Below are positions 16,844-24,102 of a stretch of DNA of 30,616 bases, piece by piece. The translations under genes and the position numbers were made by a program. The stretch is from a virus. A model generated the notes under the pieces. That model worked only from the letters and a program-made list of their open reading frames with translations, made no database searches and was not told where the DNA came from. The stretch is from positions 1-30,616 of IMG/VR virus record IMGVR_UViG_3300040816_000165; one strand, 5' to 3'. The stretch's first letter is position 1. Every line of letters begins with the position of its first letter.

Positions 16844-16883
16844 ATTATATAGGGTCTTTTATGTTTTTTTCAAGGGGTTTTTT
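16844..16883 (-). promoter_or_regulatory. Sigma70-type promoter of hsp20
   Basis: -35 TTGAAA (16868-16873), 18-bp spacer, -10 TATAAT (16844-16849), +1 near 16837. AAAAAACCCC (16874-16883) abuts the -35, as at uvsX and, with one change, at the peroxiredoxin promoter. Confidence 0.8.
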
Positions 16884-16892
16884 AAAAAAAAG

Positions 16893-17333
16893 TTATCTTT
16901 TTTTACATCTATTTTTTGCTCTTTGAATTACGTTTAGATTATTACCAATAACCAATGTCATAAATTTATTAGTAGATTGAATAGATGCGGCGTTTAAATT
17001 ACCATGTTTTCTATCGTATTCTAGTGCTGGTGTTAATAATCCTACTTTGTAGAAAAATAACCTTTCAGGTGTTGGTTTCTCACCAAATAATGGATTTGAT
17101 TCTCTAACACAATCATATTCTAAACCTCGAATTGTTGTTAAAACATCTAGTAATTGTAATGTGGTGAAAACTACCCAATCACCTGTAGAAGGTGGGTCAA
17201 CTAGTTCCCATTGGGGTAAATATTCGAACTTTCTCTGATTTACCTTTAACCAGTATTCTGTCGACTTCAGTGAATGCTCTAGACGGACACTGTCGATATG
17301 TTTCTTCTGATAACAACACGTCCACCCCATCAT
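16893..17333 (-). CDS. DUF5658-like small membrane protein, start uncertain
   Basis: The convincing part is the last 95 or so residues: DWVVFTTLQLLDVLTTIRG, CVRESNPLFGEKPTPERL, then FYKVGLLTPALE and a basic tail. This matches the pattern of DUF5658-type membrane proteins (recollection). No ATG, GTG or TTG lies in frame after the upstream cyclase stop (17197) or shortly before it. The nearest ATG pair is at 17333, deep inside the cyclase gene, giving 146 residues with an odd N-terminus. A non-canonical start, a long overlap or frameshifting from the cyclase are alternatives. Two hydrophobic segments suggest inner-membrane location. Function is unknown. Confidence 0.55.
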   Translation of the reverse strand: MMGWTCCYQKKHIDSVRLEHSLKSTEYWLKVNQRKFEYLPQWELVDPPSTGDWVVFTTLQLLDVLTTIRGLEYDCVRESNPLFGEKPTPERLFFYKVGLLTPALEYDRKHGNLNAASIQSTNKFMTLVIGNNLNVIQRAKNRCKKR

Positions 17334-19047
17334 AATTTCTTGTTTGTCCCTCGAGTCTAGCACCGAGGTTGACGGCATCTCCAATGACGGAATAGTCAAA
17401 TCTAACTTCTGACCCCATGTTTCCAACGATGCACTCACCTGTAGAGATACCAATACCAACATTGATAGGAGGAAGGTTGAGGGGTTTGAGTTCTTCATTG
17501 AGTTTCTTGGTTGCATCTAATACTTCTATTGCAGATTTAACTGCTAGTTCAGCATGATTAGGACAATCTAAGGGGGCGTTCCAAAAACTCATAATACAAT
17601 CACCCATGTATTTGTCGATTGTTCCACTATTATTTAGGATTATCTTTGTTTGCATGTCAAGAAACTTGTTTATTAGTTCAACTAATCCTTCGGGGTCGTC
17701 ATTGTTTTTATAGTGTTCGCTGATTGGAGTGAATCCACATATGTCCATGAACATGAATGTCATTTCCTTTCTCTCTCCACCTAATCTCAATAGTTCAGGA
17801 TTTTCTGCGAGTTGGTCAACCATGTCGGGAGATAAATACTTTTGGAACTGTTTTCTAATTTGTTCCTTGAGTTGATAAGTCGTATAGTATTGATTAAATG
17901 ATGCGTGACCGAAAACTAATAAGGAGGATATCGATGAAAAGAAGGTATCGAAAAGAACGAGTTGCGAAATCCATACGTAATAACCCACCCCTACCTGTAT
18001 ACTTACAAACAATAGACTCACTATCGCCGCAAGAGCTGTGGGAAGTTTGTAGACCATCAGAAGTATCAATAAAAGAACTGACACAAGAAGAACAATCTCT
18101 AGCAATTCAAGATAGTAGGATTGTTGTATACGAACTTCTTGCAAGACGGTTTGGAGAATTGAGGCTTGAACTTCGTGGGGATACATTACACCCACTGGGG
18201 TTGAAACTGGATTATTCAATCCCTCTGCAGTCAAACCCCAAATCAGAATCTTATTATTAAGTTCTGATTGAGGTAAGTCCGATGCACTAATTCTATCGAA
18301 GTGGTGCCAGTAGGATATCATTACATCACTTGTTGGAGTGGTGACAATAGGTTTTTCTCTACCCATTCTAACCCATTCTATTCCTGTTTCAGGAGTCACA
18401 CGTGTTTGATAATTTGGTTGGTCATAATATGCACGAAGTGTTTCAAGTGCAAGAGACGGATAAACTTGTTCGTTTGCGTATACGAGTAATGGTGCAGAAC
18501 GAACTGTTCCATCAAAGTTTGGTGTTCCTGATACACTTGGTGTTGATACACTTACTCCAACACCGTAAGTATTGTTCTGTAATATATCGATTGGAGATGC
18601 AATACCTGAGAATTGCCATACTGAATCTTTGATATCTCCACCACCAAATACACTTGTCCTTACAAATGGAGCAGAACCTTTCTGCGTTTGCGTTGTAGGA
18701 GATGAAGATAAGATTGATAATCTATTGATGAGTCCTTCTGCGAATGATTCATCTCCACCAAATCTATCGGGTTCTGCAAATAGAATACTAAACACATGAG
18801 TGTTAGTGTAATCAGTGTTCAATAATAAATCACGATAGATATCTCTAGGCCATGGATACTGACCATAAGTCTCTAATGATTTTTCATCTATGTCTACTAA
18901 GACAATATCTTGAACATGAATCTGTTCTTGTTGTTGGTGTAGGAAATCAAACCAAGACCACTTGATGTTTTCTACAATATAAGGTGACCATATTTTGAGA
19001 CCGACTAGAACACCAATAGTGACTAGAACGGTTTTCCAGTTATACAC
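17197..19047 (-). CDS. CHASE2-domain class III adenylate cyclase
   Basis: 616 residues from a GTG start overlapping the IscU stop by 8 bp. TM1 is about 8-22, an extracytoplasmic CHASE2 sensor spans about 25-300 (DIVLVDIDEKSLE, YGQYPWPRDIY), three TM segments lie at about 312-385, and the catalytic domain is at about 425-600. Metal aspartates D435 (FMDICGFT) and D483 (GDCIM), adenine-site K479 and S553, and transition-state N560 and R564 are present; Lys plus Ser/Thr is the class IIIb adenylate cyclase pattern. It would make cAMP in the host inner membrane in response to a periplasmic signal. A cyclase in a lytic phage is unusual. FecR and CHASE2 genes are frequent neighbours in bacteria, as here four genes apart. 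Confidence 0.92.
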   Translation of the reverse strand: MYNWKTVLVTIGVLVGLKIWSPYIVENIKWSWFDFLHQQQEQIHVQDIVLVDIDEKSLETYGQYPWPRDIYRDLLLNTDYTNTHVFSILFAEPDRFGGDESFAEGLINRLSILSSSPTTQTQKGSAPFVRTSVFGGGDIKDSVWQFSGIASPIDILQNNTYGVGVSVSTPSVSGTPNFDGTVRSAPLLVYANEQVYPSLALETLRAYYDQPNYQTRVTPETGIEWVRMGREKPIVTTPTSDVMISYWHHFDRISASDLPQSELNNKILIWGLTAEGLNNPVSTPVGVMYPHEVQASILQTVLQEVRIQQSYYLELLEIVLLVSVLLLILLMVYKLPTALAAIVSLLFVSIQVGVGYYVWISQLVLFDTFFSSISSLLVFGHASFNQYYTTYQLKEQIRKQFQKYLSPDMVDQLAENPELLRLGGERKEMTFMFMDICGFTPISEHYKNNDDPEGLVELINKFLDMQTKIILNNSGTIDKYMGDCIMSFWNAPLDCPNHAELAVKSAIEVLDATKKLNEELKPLNLPPINVGIGISTGECIVGNMGSEVRFDYSVIGDAVNLGARLEGQTRNYDGVDVLLSEETYRQCPSRAFTEVDRILVKGKSEKVRIFTPMGTS

Positions 19048-19438
19048 GTTTTGATTCCCAATCCTCTATTGCTCTTTTAATTGAGTCTTCTGCGAGGACT
19101 GAACAATGTAATTTGATTGGAGGTAATTCAAGGATTTCTGCAATCTCTTTATCTTTAATTTGTTTTGCTTCTGTAATCGTTTTACCTTTGAGTAAATCAA
19201 CGAACAACGAACTACTTGCAATTGCACTTCCACATCCATAGGTTTTAAATTTGACATCTACTATCATCTCGTTTTCGTCAAGTTTGAGTTGCAGTTTCAT
19301 GACATCACCACATGCAGGCGCACCCGTCATTCCTGTTGCAACGTTTGGGTCGTTGGGGTCGAATCTACCAACTGAGAATTGTTCAGGTGCATTGAGAACA
19401 CCTTCGAATCTATCGATTACTTTTTTACTATATGCCAT
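19040..19438 (-). CDS. iscU: Fe-S cluster scaffold IscU
   Basis: 132 residues. Cluster ligands are all present: C43 and D45 (PACGDV), C69 (YGCGSA), H111 and C112. LPPIKLHCSVLAED keeps the LPPxK motif that the chaperone HscA recognises, so it could dock on the host Isc chaperones. The protein is a full-length IscU, slightly longer than the E. coli form at about 128 residues. It has no cysteine desulfurase beside it and must use the host's. ATG 19438 is 5 nt after a perfect late box, predicting a leaderless late mRNA. Iron-sulfur users encoded nearby include the radical SAM protein. Confidence 0.95.
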   Translation of the reverse strand: MAYSKKVIDRFEGVLNAPEQFSVGRFDPNDPNVATGMTGAPACGDVMKLQLKLDENEMIVDVKFKTYGCGSAIASSSLFVDLLKGKTITEAKQIKDKEIAEILELPPIKLHCSVLAEDSIKRAIEDWESKRV

Positions 19439-19439
19439 A

Positions 19440-20015
19440 CTAGTATTTATACACGTAAACGTTCTTCCCTTTTGTTTTATGGAAGTGTGCAGTTCCTTCT
19501 TCTAGTGCATTTTTAATCTTTTGTGCAAAGGGTTTTAGATTTCCGTGTGCATCTTTTGTTCTGATTGTTTTGTCGTGATATCTTTTACCATCGTGTATGA
19601 TTACTTTGTCATACTTTGTTATACCAACTTTCTCAAAGTTGGTTGCTTTGTAGATGATTCCTTCGTGTCCGTATTCGGTGTCTGCATAACTGACTACTGT
19701 TTTACCACCCCAATCTTTTTTAAGAAGTCTAAGGGAAGCACCAATAAAAAAACTTTCAGTGTTCTTTGGAGTGTCATCGATACAACATAATCTTCTGAGT
19801 TCGATTACGTCTTCTTTACACTCACCGTATTTCATCCACTGATTTACCATTGCAAATCTACCATAGAACATTGCACCTTTCATTTCATCACGATGATATA
19901 ATGCATAACAATAGTCTGCAATACATCCATTGATTGATTTTGAATAGTGGTGTGTTTCTATGAAGTCTTTAACGTCTGACCTTTCGACTCTTTTAACATA
20001 CCAATTATTAAACAT
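19440..20015 (-). CDS. Mom-like DNA modification protein (GNAT fold)
   Basis: 191 residues from ATG 20015, with a GTG one codon earlier. Blocks HHYSKS near residue 22, ELRRLCCIDDTPKNTESFFI, SLRLLKK and VVSYADTEYGHEGIIYKATNF match the phage Mu Mom family, a GNAT-like protein that converts adenines in phage DNA to a carbamoylmethyl-type derivative and blocks restriction. The length is in the normal range for the family. The RBS is weak. If active, virion DNA would carry hypermodified adenine. Its placement between a curlin gene and iscU, rather than with replication genes, is odd. A generic acetyltransferase cannot be excluded, but the block order is Mom-specific. Confidence 0.8.
   Translation of the reverse strand: MFNNWYVKRVERSDVKDFIETHHYSKSINGCIADYCYALYHRDEMKGAMFYGRFAMVNQWMKYGECKEDVIELRRLCCIDDTPKNTESFFIGASLRLLKKDWGGKTVVSYADTEYGHEGIIYKATNFEKVGITKYDKVIIHDGKRYHDKTIRTKDAHGNLKPFAQKIKNALEEGTAHFHKTKGKNVYVYKY
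19444..19451 (-). promoter_or_regulatory. Late promoter TATAAATA giving a leaderless iscU mRNA
   Basis: TATAAATA, CTAGT, then ATG 19438. The box overlaps the final codons of the Mom-like gene (VYKY). No Shine-Dalgarno site is present. Confidence 0.7.
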
Positions 20016-20032
20016 CACTAAATTTTTTTATT

Positions 20033-20749
20033 TTAATTTCCTTGTGTGACTGATACTGAACAACCACCCACTGTAGCACAGTTTTGTGAAAGTGAATATG
20101 ATTGTGTTGTAGTGCCTTGTTGTAATAGATTAAGTGTGGTTGGGTCGGTTCCTGATAATGTAATGTTTGCAACGTGAGTTGCCCATGAACCTTTTTGACG
20201 TAATGTGATATCATTACCATCATTGTATGTTGTTAGATTGATTGTCTTTGCACCGTTATATTGTTGTCTTACCCAAATATCATTATAATCACTAAAAATA
20301 AGACTTGTGAATGTGTGACCGCTGGTACTTCCTGCATTTGTTTGATGTCCTTGTAAATGATTGTAATCTCCGTGTACGTCTAATCTTGCATAATGTCCAC
20401 CACCCTCTTGACCGTCATAAGAGTAGGTACTACTTGTTGCATTGTCCCATGCAACACCTTGACCCCAACGGATAATATTATCTTGTCCTTCAAGATGCCA
20501 TAGTTCTATTTTGTTTATTGTTCCTGAATCATTGTATTGAACTAAGTTGAGTTCACCGCCAGGTAGGTTGGTGTAGCATGAAGATGTTTGATAACATTGA
20601 ATAGTGTTTGCGTATCCCACTTGATTAATTTTTATTTCAATATCATTACCCGAAACATTCGGAATGTTTATCTCGTTATCATCTGCATAGGTCATAGGGA
20701 TGCATAACACCCCTATGATTGTCAATTGTATTTTCTTTAAAATATCCAT
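20033..20749 (-). CDS. Secreted curlin-like (CsgA/B-type) protein 2
   Basis: 238 residues with a signal peptide (MDILKKIQLTIIGVL..., cleavage near YADD). It has a canonical curlin half-repeat IKINQVGYAN (Q43-N48), then looser repeats of about 20-25 residues ending in a hydrophobic strand and Gln-Gly, such as EGQDNIIRWGQG, NDGNDITLRQKG and TTLNLLQQG, and finishes SVSVTQGN, like the last strand of CsgA. Two Cys pairs (CYQTSSC, CATVGGC) could form disulfides. It is predicted to be a periplasmic or extracellular beta-solenoid and a probable CsgG substrate. Which curlin nucleates and which polymerises cannot be told. Confidence 0.7.
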   Translation of the reverse strand: MDILKKIQLTIIGVLCIPMTYADDNEINIPNVSGNDIEIKINQVGYANTIQCYQTSSCYTNLPGGELNLVQYNDSGTINKIELWHLEGQDNIIRWGQGVAWDNATSSTYSYDGQEGGGHYARLDVHGDYNHLQGHQTNAGSTSGHTFTSLIFSDYNDIWVRQQYNGAKTINLTTYNDGNDITLRQKGSWATHVANITLSGTDPTTLNLLQQGTTTQSYSLSQNCATVGGCSVSVTQGN

Positions 20750-20877
20750 TGTAATATTAACACTAATAAGACACCTTTACCAAAACCTATCCATGCGACT
20801 TCGTATGAATCCAGTTTTAGTATGTCTATCCATTTATACGAATAGTCACGGTGCCAGTTATATAGTTTATTTAACAT
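20737..20877 (-). CDS. Small membrane protein in the curli-like locus (46 aa)
   Basis: ATG 20877 to TAA 20737 encodes 46 residues beginning MLNKLYNWHRDYSYKWIDI. An aromatic, charged N-terminal half is followed by one TM segment (WIGFGKGVLLVLIL). A strong AGGAG lies 5 nt before the ATG, and the 3' end overlaps the curlin 2 start by 13 bp, so it is very probably translated. No family is recognised. Insertion between FecR and curlin 2 suggests an accessory role in secretion or membrane anchoring. Confidence 0.75.
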   Translation of the reverse strand: MLNKLYNWHRDYSYKWIDILKLDSYEVAWIGFGKGVLLVLILQWIF

Positions 20878-20889
20878 ATATTCTCCTAT

Positions 20890-22035
20890 TTAGTTCTGCT
20901 GGGTAATATAAATTTGAATACTTGGGTCACCATTACCAAACTCGATAACACCCTCGTATCCTTCAACAGCAGTCGAAACGAAACCACTTCCACCTTGTGC
21001 AATGATTATCTCAATCACTCCGTTTACGTTTCTGTAGAGATATAAATCTCCGTCTTGGACAAATACATTATATTGTGAATCTTTGTTAAATCCTATTGTT
21101 GCACCTTGAAGGTCGAAGTCTCCTGTTTCACCTTTCTTTTGTGCATCTCCAAATTTAACTGTTGTCCTTTCTAATTCCTCTACGACATCTAATAAGTCTA
21201 CAAGGAAATCTACATCTAATAAATCGATGTCTAACTCTGAAAACTCTAAGTCTTCAGTAGTGTCTGCAAGTGCATCACTTTCCAATTCGTTAAATTCTAA
21301 AAAGTCAACATCCAATATCCCTTGGTCTTGGTCGAGGTCATTCATCGCTTCTTCTTCCATTGCGATTTTCACCTCTTCGGGTGGATTGACAATAAACATA
21401 TTATCAATCATAGATGTTGTAATATTATTAATCACCACACTTTGTGTTGGTGGTGTCTCAACTGAGGATACCATAGTCGCCTCAAATGCTTTATTAAGTG
21501 TAATCTTTCCACCTTCGTTTTCGACATCTATTTCACCTGAAGGTGTCACTCCATCTTCATCAGGCAATAACACTACAAGTGTTCTACCCAGTTCATCGAT
21601 TGTGGTTGTAAAATCTGTTCCACGAATCGTAATTTGTGCAGTAGGTGTCTCTACGTTTATATTCGCTTTGTTTATTCTTGCACCTGTTCCTGATGCAAAT
21701 CTCGCTGTTCCACGTGCCATTCGTATCGACATTTTTGATAACGATGGGTCGGGGTCATAATATGCTTCGTCAATATAGACGATTGAGTGTTCGGTTAATG
21801 AAAGTTTTTCTTCATCTAAAAATTCGATGAGCATTCTACCGTTTCCAGTTCGTGCTTCATCGTAAAGAAGAACCTCACTTCCCGTTGAGATTTCAGTATC
21901 ACTATTTTCTCTTACAAGTGTTCCTATACCTGTAAATTCAGTGACATCACCTATGGGGTCGGCGTTAACCAACCCCACCAATGATATACTAAGAATCGTT
22001 AGCTGAATCTTTTTGATTAATTTGAATTGTTGCAT
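20890..22035 (-). CDS. Periplasmic FecR-domain protein
   Basis: 381 residues from ATG 22035 (ATG 22050 is also possible). A signal peptide (KLIKKIQLTILSISLVGLVNA, cleavage near residue 25) is followed by a FecR domain at about 35-145, with the typical TPTAQITIRGTDF near its end. Then come a long acidic region rich in Asp, Glu and Leu (about 215-290) and a beta-rich C-terminus ending IQIYITQQN, which resembles the last strands of the two curlins. It could be a CsgG substrate, a matrix protein or the periplasmic partner of the CHASE2 cyclase. Its first 47 bp overlap the end of curlin 1 out of frame, so both the last curlin strand and this signal peptide use the same DNA. Confidence 0.8.
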   Translation of the reverse strand: MQQFKLIKKIQLTILSISLVGLVNADPIGDVTEFTGIGTLVRENSDTEISTGSEVLLYDEARTGNGRMLIEFLDEEKLSLTEHSIVYIDEAYYDPDPSLSKMSIRMARGTARFASGTGARINKANINVETPTAQITIRGTDFTTTIDELGRTLVVLLPDEDGVTPSGEIDVENEGGKITLNKAFEATMVSSVETPPTQSVVINNITTSMIDNMFIVNPPEEVKIAMEEEAMNDLDQDQGILDVDFLEFNELESDALADTTEDLEFSELDIDLLDVDFLVDLLDVVEELERTTVKFGDAQKKGETGDFDLQGATIGFNKDSQYNVFVQDGDLYLYRNVNGVIEIIIAQGGSGFVSTAVEGYEGVIEFGNGDPSIQIYITQQN

Positions 22036-22723
22036 TGTCTGATGTGACATCTAACACAATAATACCTGCAGGACTTGAACATCCTGTAGCACCTGATGGA
22101 CAAGTACCTGATATTTGTGTGATATCTACGTCTGCACTATCACCAGTCAAATCAACTGTAAGTGAATGTGCTTCATCGTTTTGCAATGTGTTAATATTAT
22201 TTGAATCTCCAGTCACCTCGAAATTCCATACAATATCATCACTCTCCCAATCGATATCAAATACATTTGAATTACCAATTAGAATCAAATCTGCATCTAA
22301 TCTTTCTGCACTAAAAGCATAACCTTGGTCTAAATCAAAGGTGTTTGAATCACCAGTGACATCAAAGTTATAGTTTGAAGAATCCGAACTGCCGATATAA
22401 CCAATGTTCCAATCAATTGAGTTTGAATCACCAGTAAAGTCAAGTGTATAACTTGAACTATCTGCGATTACAGGCCCGAAAAGAACGTTGTTATTTCCAG
22501 TGAAATCTAAATCAAAAGTAAGTGAAGAACCAGTAATTGTCATGGAAGATAAACTTCCTGAACTACCATCATCACCACCTACCTTGTTTCCAAAACCAAT
22601 TTGGTCTATTGTCAAACTAAGTGTGTCACCAGTTTGAGTGATTTTAATTTCATTATCATCAGTGGATTGTGCGAAAACAAAAGCTGTCGACATTAGTAAT
22701 ACTAAAGAAAGTATTTTATTCAT
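21989..22723 (-). CDS. Secreted curlin-like (CsgA/B-type) protein 1
   Basis: 244 residues. The signal peptide ends near FVFAQS. It begins with a canonical curlin pair (IKITQTG ... LTIDQIGFGN, Q41-N46), then about seven repeats of 20-26 residues around TGDSN (GNNNVLFG, GDSNSIDW, GDSNTFDLDQG, GNSNVFDIDW, GDSNNINTLQ, GDSADVDITQ, SDNATIQINQ). Each reads as strand-turn-strand, as expected for a beta-solenoid. It is very acidic with little Lys/Arg, unlike CsgA. One Cys pair is present (CPSGATGC). AAGGA precedes the ATG, which overlaps csgG by 8 bp (ATGAATAA). Confidence 0.75.
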   Translation of the reverse strand: MNKILSLVLLMSTAFVFAQSTDDNEIKITQTGDTLSLTIDQIGFGNKVGGDDGSSGSLSSMTITGSSLTFDLDFTGNNNVLFGPVIADSSSYTLDFTGDSNSIDWNIGYIGSSDSSNYNFDVTGDSNTFDLDQGYAFSAERLDADLILIGNSNVFDIDWESDDIVWNFEVTGDSNNINTLQNDEAHSLTVDLTGDSADVDITQISGTCPSGATGCSSPAGIIVLDVTSDNATIQINQKDSANDS

Positions 22724-23636
22724 TTTCGTTTTTTCCTTCTATTTCCCAAAAACCTCTATCGTGTCCTTGGTTTATTAATTCCAGTACTGCAGCTTCAATC
22801 GCTGTTCGTACTGCGTATGTCACACTTTCATTATTTCCCACACCGTTCTCATATTCTATTAATTGAGTTCCTTGTTCTATAAATCGGAACACATCACCTG
22901 AAGACCCATAAGACAAAACAGTCTTACGTGTCTGAACGTTTAATAACACTTCACCTGTTAATACGGACACTGCTCTCATGGATACGGTGACGGAATCTTT
23001 TTGATATTGTCTTGCGTATCCTATACCAAGTGTTCTTGCGCCTATCCCACCTGTTTCCATATTAGTATCATAACCAATTACACCCCCTTCTATTATCATT
23101 CCTGCGAATAGTAGAGGTTGTAAACCTTGGGGAGTTTCTCCCGTTGACCTTGCATAGTCGTCTCTTGCGCTACGTATGATTTGTCTCTCACGGACTAGGT
23201 GGTCAATCCCATTCCTTTCTGCGACACGAAACCATGTTCCATTTCCTGCAGTCTTAAGTGCATCAACTACCATCTCAACTCCACCTTGTGTCACTGCAGT
23301 AGAGAAGTCTGCGATTCCTTCTCTTGATTTTCTTTGTCCAGTTTTATCTTGAAACTGATAAACTGCAACAATTGGTTTTTCTTTTGCAGGTGGTAATTGC
23401 ATAAGTTCAATGTATGATGGAAGTTGAACTACTTGAGGATTATCTACACAAACATAAGGCATTGCACGTTCAAACGTTCTTCCACCTGCTTTTGCATAGT
23501 TCCATAAATCATGATTATACTCTTCACCCCATGTTTCGGGATTACAATCTTTTGGATTGTCTGACCAACGTGGAACAGATGCACATCCTCCTAATAAGAT
23601 TGTAGATAATACTATTGATGAAATTAATTTATCCAT
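22716..23636 (-). CDS. csgG: CsgG-like outer-membrane curli secretion lipoprotein
   Basis: 306 residues from ATG 23636, chosen because it starts a lipoprotein signal with lipobox LGGC (C18) and overlaps csgF by 8 bp (ATGGATAA). Strong family blocks are VAVYQFQDKTGQRK, FSTAVTQGG, ERNGIDHLVRERQIIRSAR, AGMIIEGGVIGYDTN, GGIGARTLGIG, KTVLSYGSSGDVFRFIE and RGFWEI. CsgG forms a nonameric outer-membrane channel. Its E. coli constriction residues Y51/N55/F56 correspond here to about R, D and F with one extra residue, so the pore eyelet may be charged. Length is slightly above E. coli CsgG (277). CsgE is not seen. Confidence 0.95.
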   Translation of the reverse strand: MDKLISSIVLSTILLGGCASVPRWSDNPKDCNPETWGEEYNHDLWNYAKAGGRTFERAMPYVCVDNPQVVQLPSYIELMQLPPAKEKPIVAVYQFQDKTGQRKSREGIADFSTAVTQGGVEMVVDALKTAGNGTWFRVAERNGIDHLVRERQIIRSARDDYARSTGETPQGLQPLLFAGMIIEGGVIGYDTNMETGGIGARTLGIGYARQYQKDSVTVSMRAVSVLTGEVLLNVQTRKTVLSYGSSGDVFRFIEQGTQLIEYENGVGNNESVTYAVRTAIEAAVLELINQGHDRGFWEIEGKNENE

Positions 23637-24102
23637 CAGGGTCTTGTGCAAAGTTTCCAGTACCAACTGGAATAGTAATTTCTGTTGATGTTCCATCTTC
23701 TGCAACAACAATCAATCTTATAAATTCTGTACCTGATTCATCAGTGATTACTTCCCATGTGATTGTATTTCCTTCTAATACAAAGGAACCAAAACCTGCA
23801 GGAGTATCATTTGCAAACATTGATTCAACCAATTGTTTTGCAAATTGAGCATATATTCTGCTCTCTAAGTTTCTTATAAATTTTGCGAGGGTGGAATTTT
23901 CTTCTTCTCTTTGTGCGGCCTTTTCAGCGGCGTCCAATGCATCACGAATCGCTTTCTTCCTTGATGTCTCTTGGTTCTCAATTGTAAGGTAATGAGCACC
24001 AGTTCCGATTCCACTGAAGGATGGATTTTTGAATTTGTGTACTATGTCTGCGTTAGTCTGACCTATCGAGAATAGTAGTGTTGTCAATATTATTTTTTTC
24101 AT
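23629..24102 (-). CDS. csgF: CsgF-like curli assembly factor
   Basis: 157 residues with signal peptide MKKIILTTLLFSIGQTNA. The mature N-terminus DIVHKFKNPSFSG (FKNPSF at 24-29) matches the CsgF segment (FRNPNFGG) that inserts into the CsgG pore. A helix follows with RNLESRIYAQFAKQLVESMF, and the C-terminal strands TITWEV, IRLIVV and GTSTEITIPVG resemble the CsgF tail. An extra charged helix (about 48-72, DALDAAEKAAQREEEN) is longer than in E. coli (138 residues total). It overlaps the radical SAM gene by 50 bp and csgG by 8 bp. Confidence 0.88.
   Translation of the reverse strand: MKKIILTTLLFSIGQTNADIVHKFKNPSFSGIGTGAHYLTIENQETSRKKAIRDALDAAEKAAQREEENSTLAKFIRNLESRIYAQFAKQLVESMFANDTPAGFGSFVLEGNTITWEVITDESGTEFIRLIVVAEDGTSTEITIPVGTGNFAQDPDG

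Noticed and set aside
16885-16904. A/T hairpin (AAAAAAAG/CTTTTTTT) after the DUF5658-like gene as a terminator
   Set aside because: The stem has only one G-C pair, so stability is low; listing it would be speculative.
17898-18260. 120-codon plus-strand frame opposite the cyclase gene
   Set aside because: Antisense to the conserved CHASE2 cyclase; no family resemblance.
21227-21760. 177-codon plus-strand open frame opposite the FecR gene
   Set aside because: Low-complexity Ser/Thr/Val translation, antisense to a clear signal-peptide/FecR gene, no RBS; a shadow of the minus-strand coding.
22716-23711. Longer CsgG start at 23711
   Set aside because: It would place 25 extra residues before a perfect lipoprotein signal and overlap csgF by 83 bp; ATG 23636 gives the expected lipobox and an 8-bp overlap.
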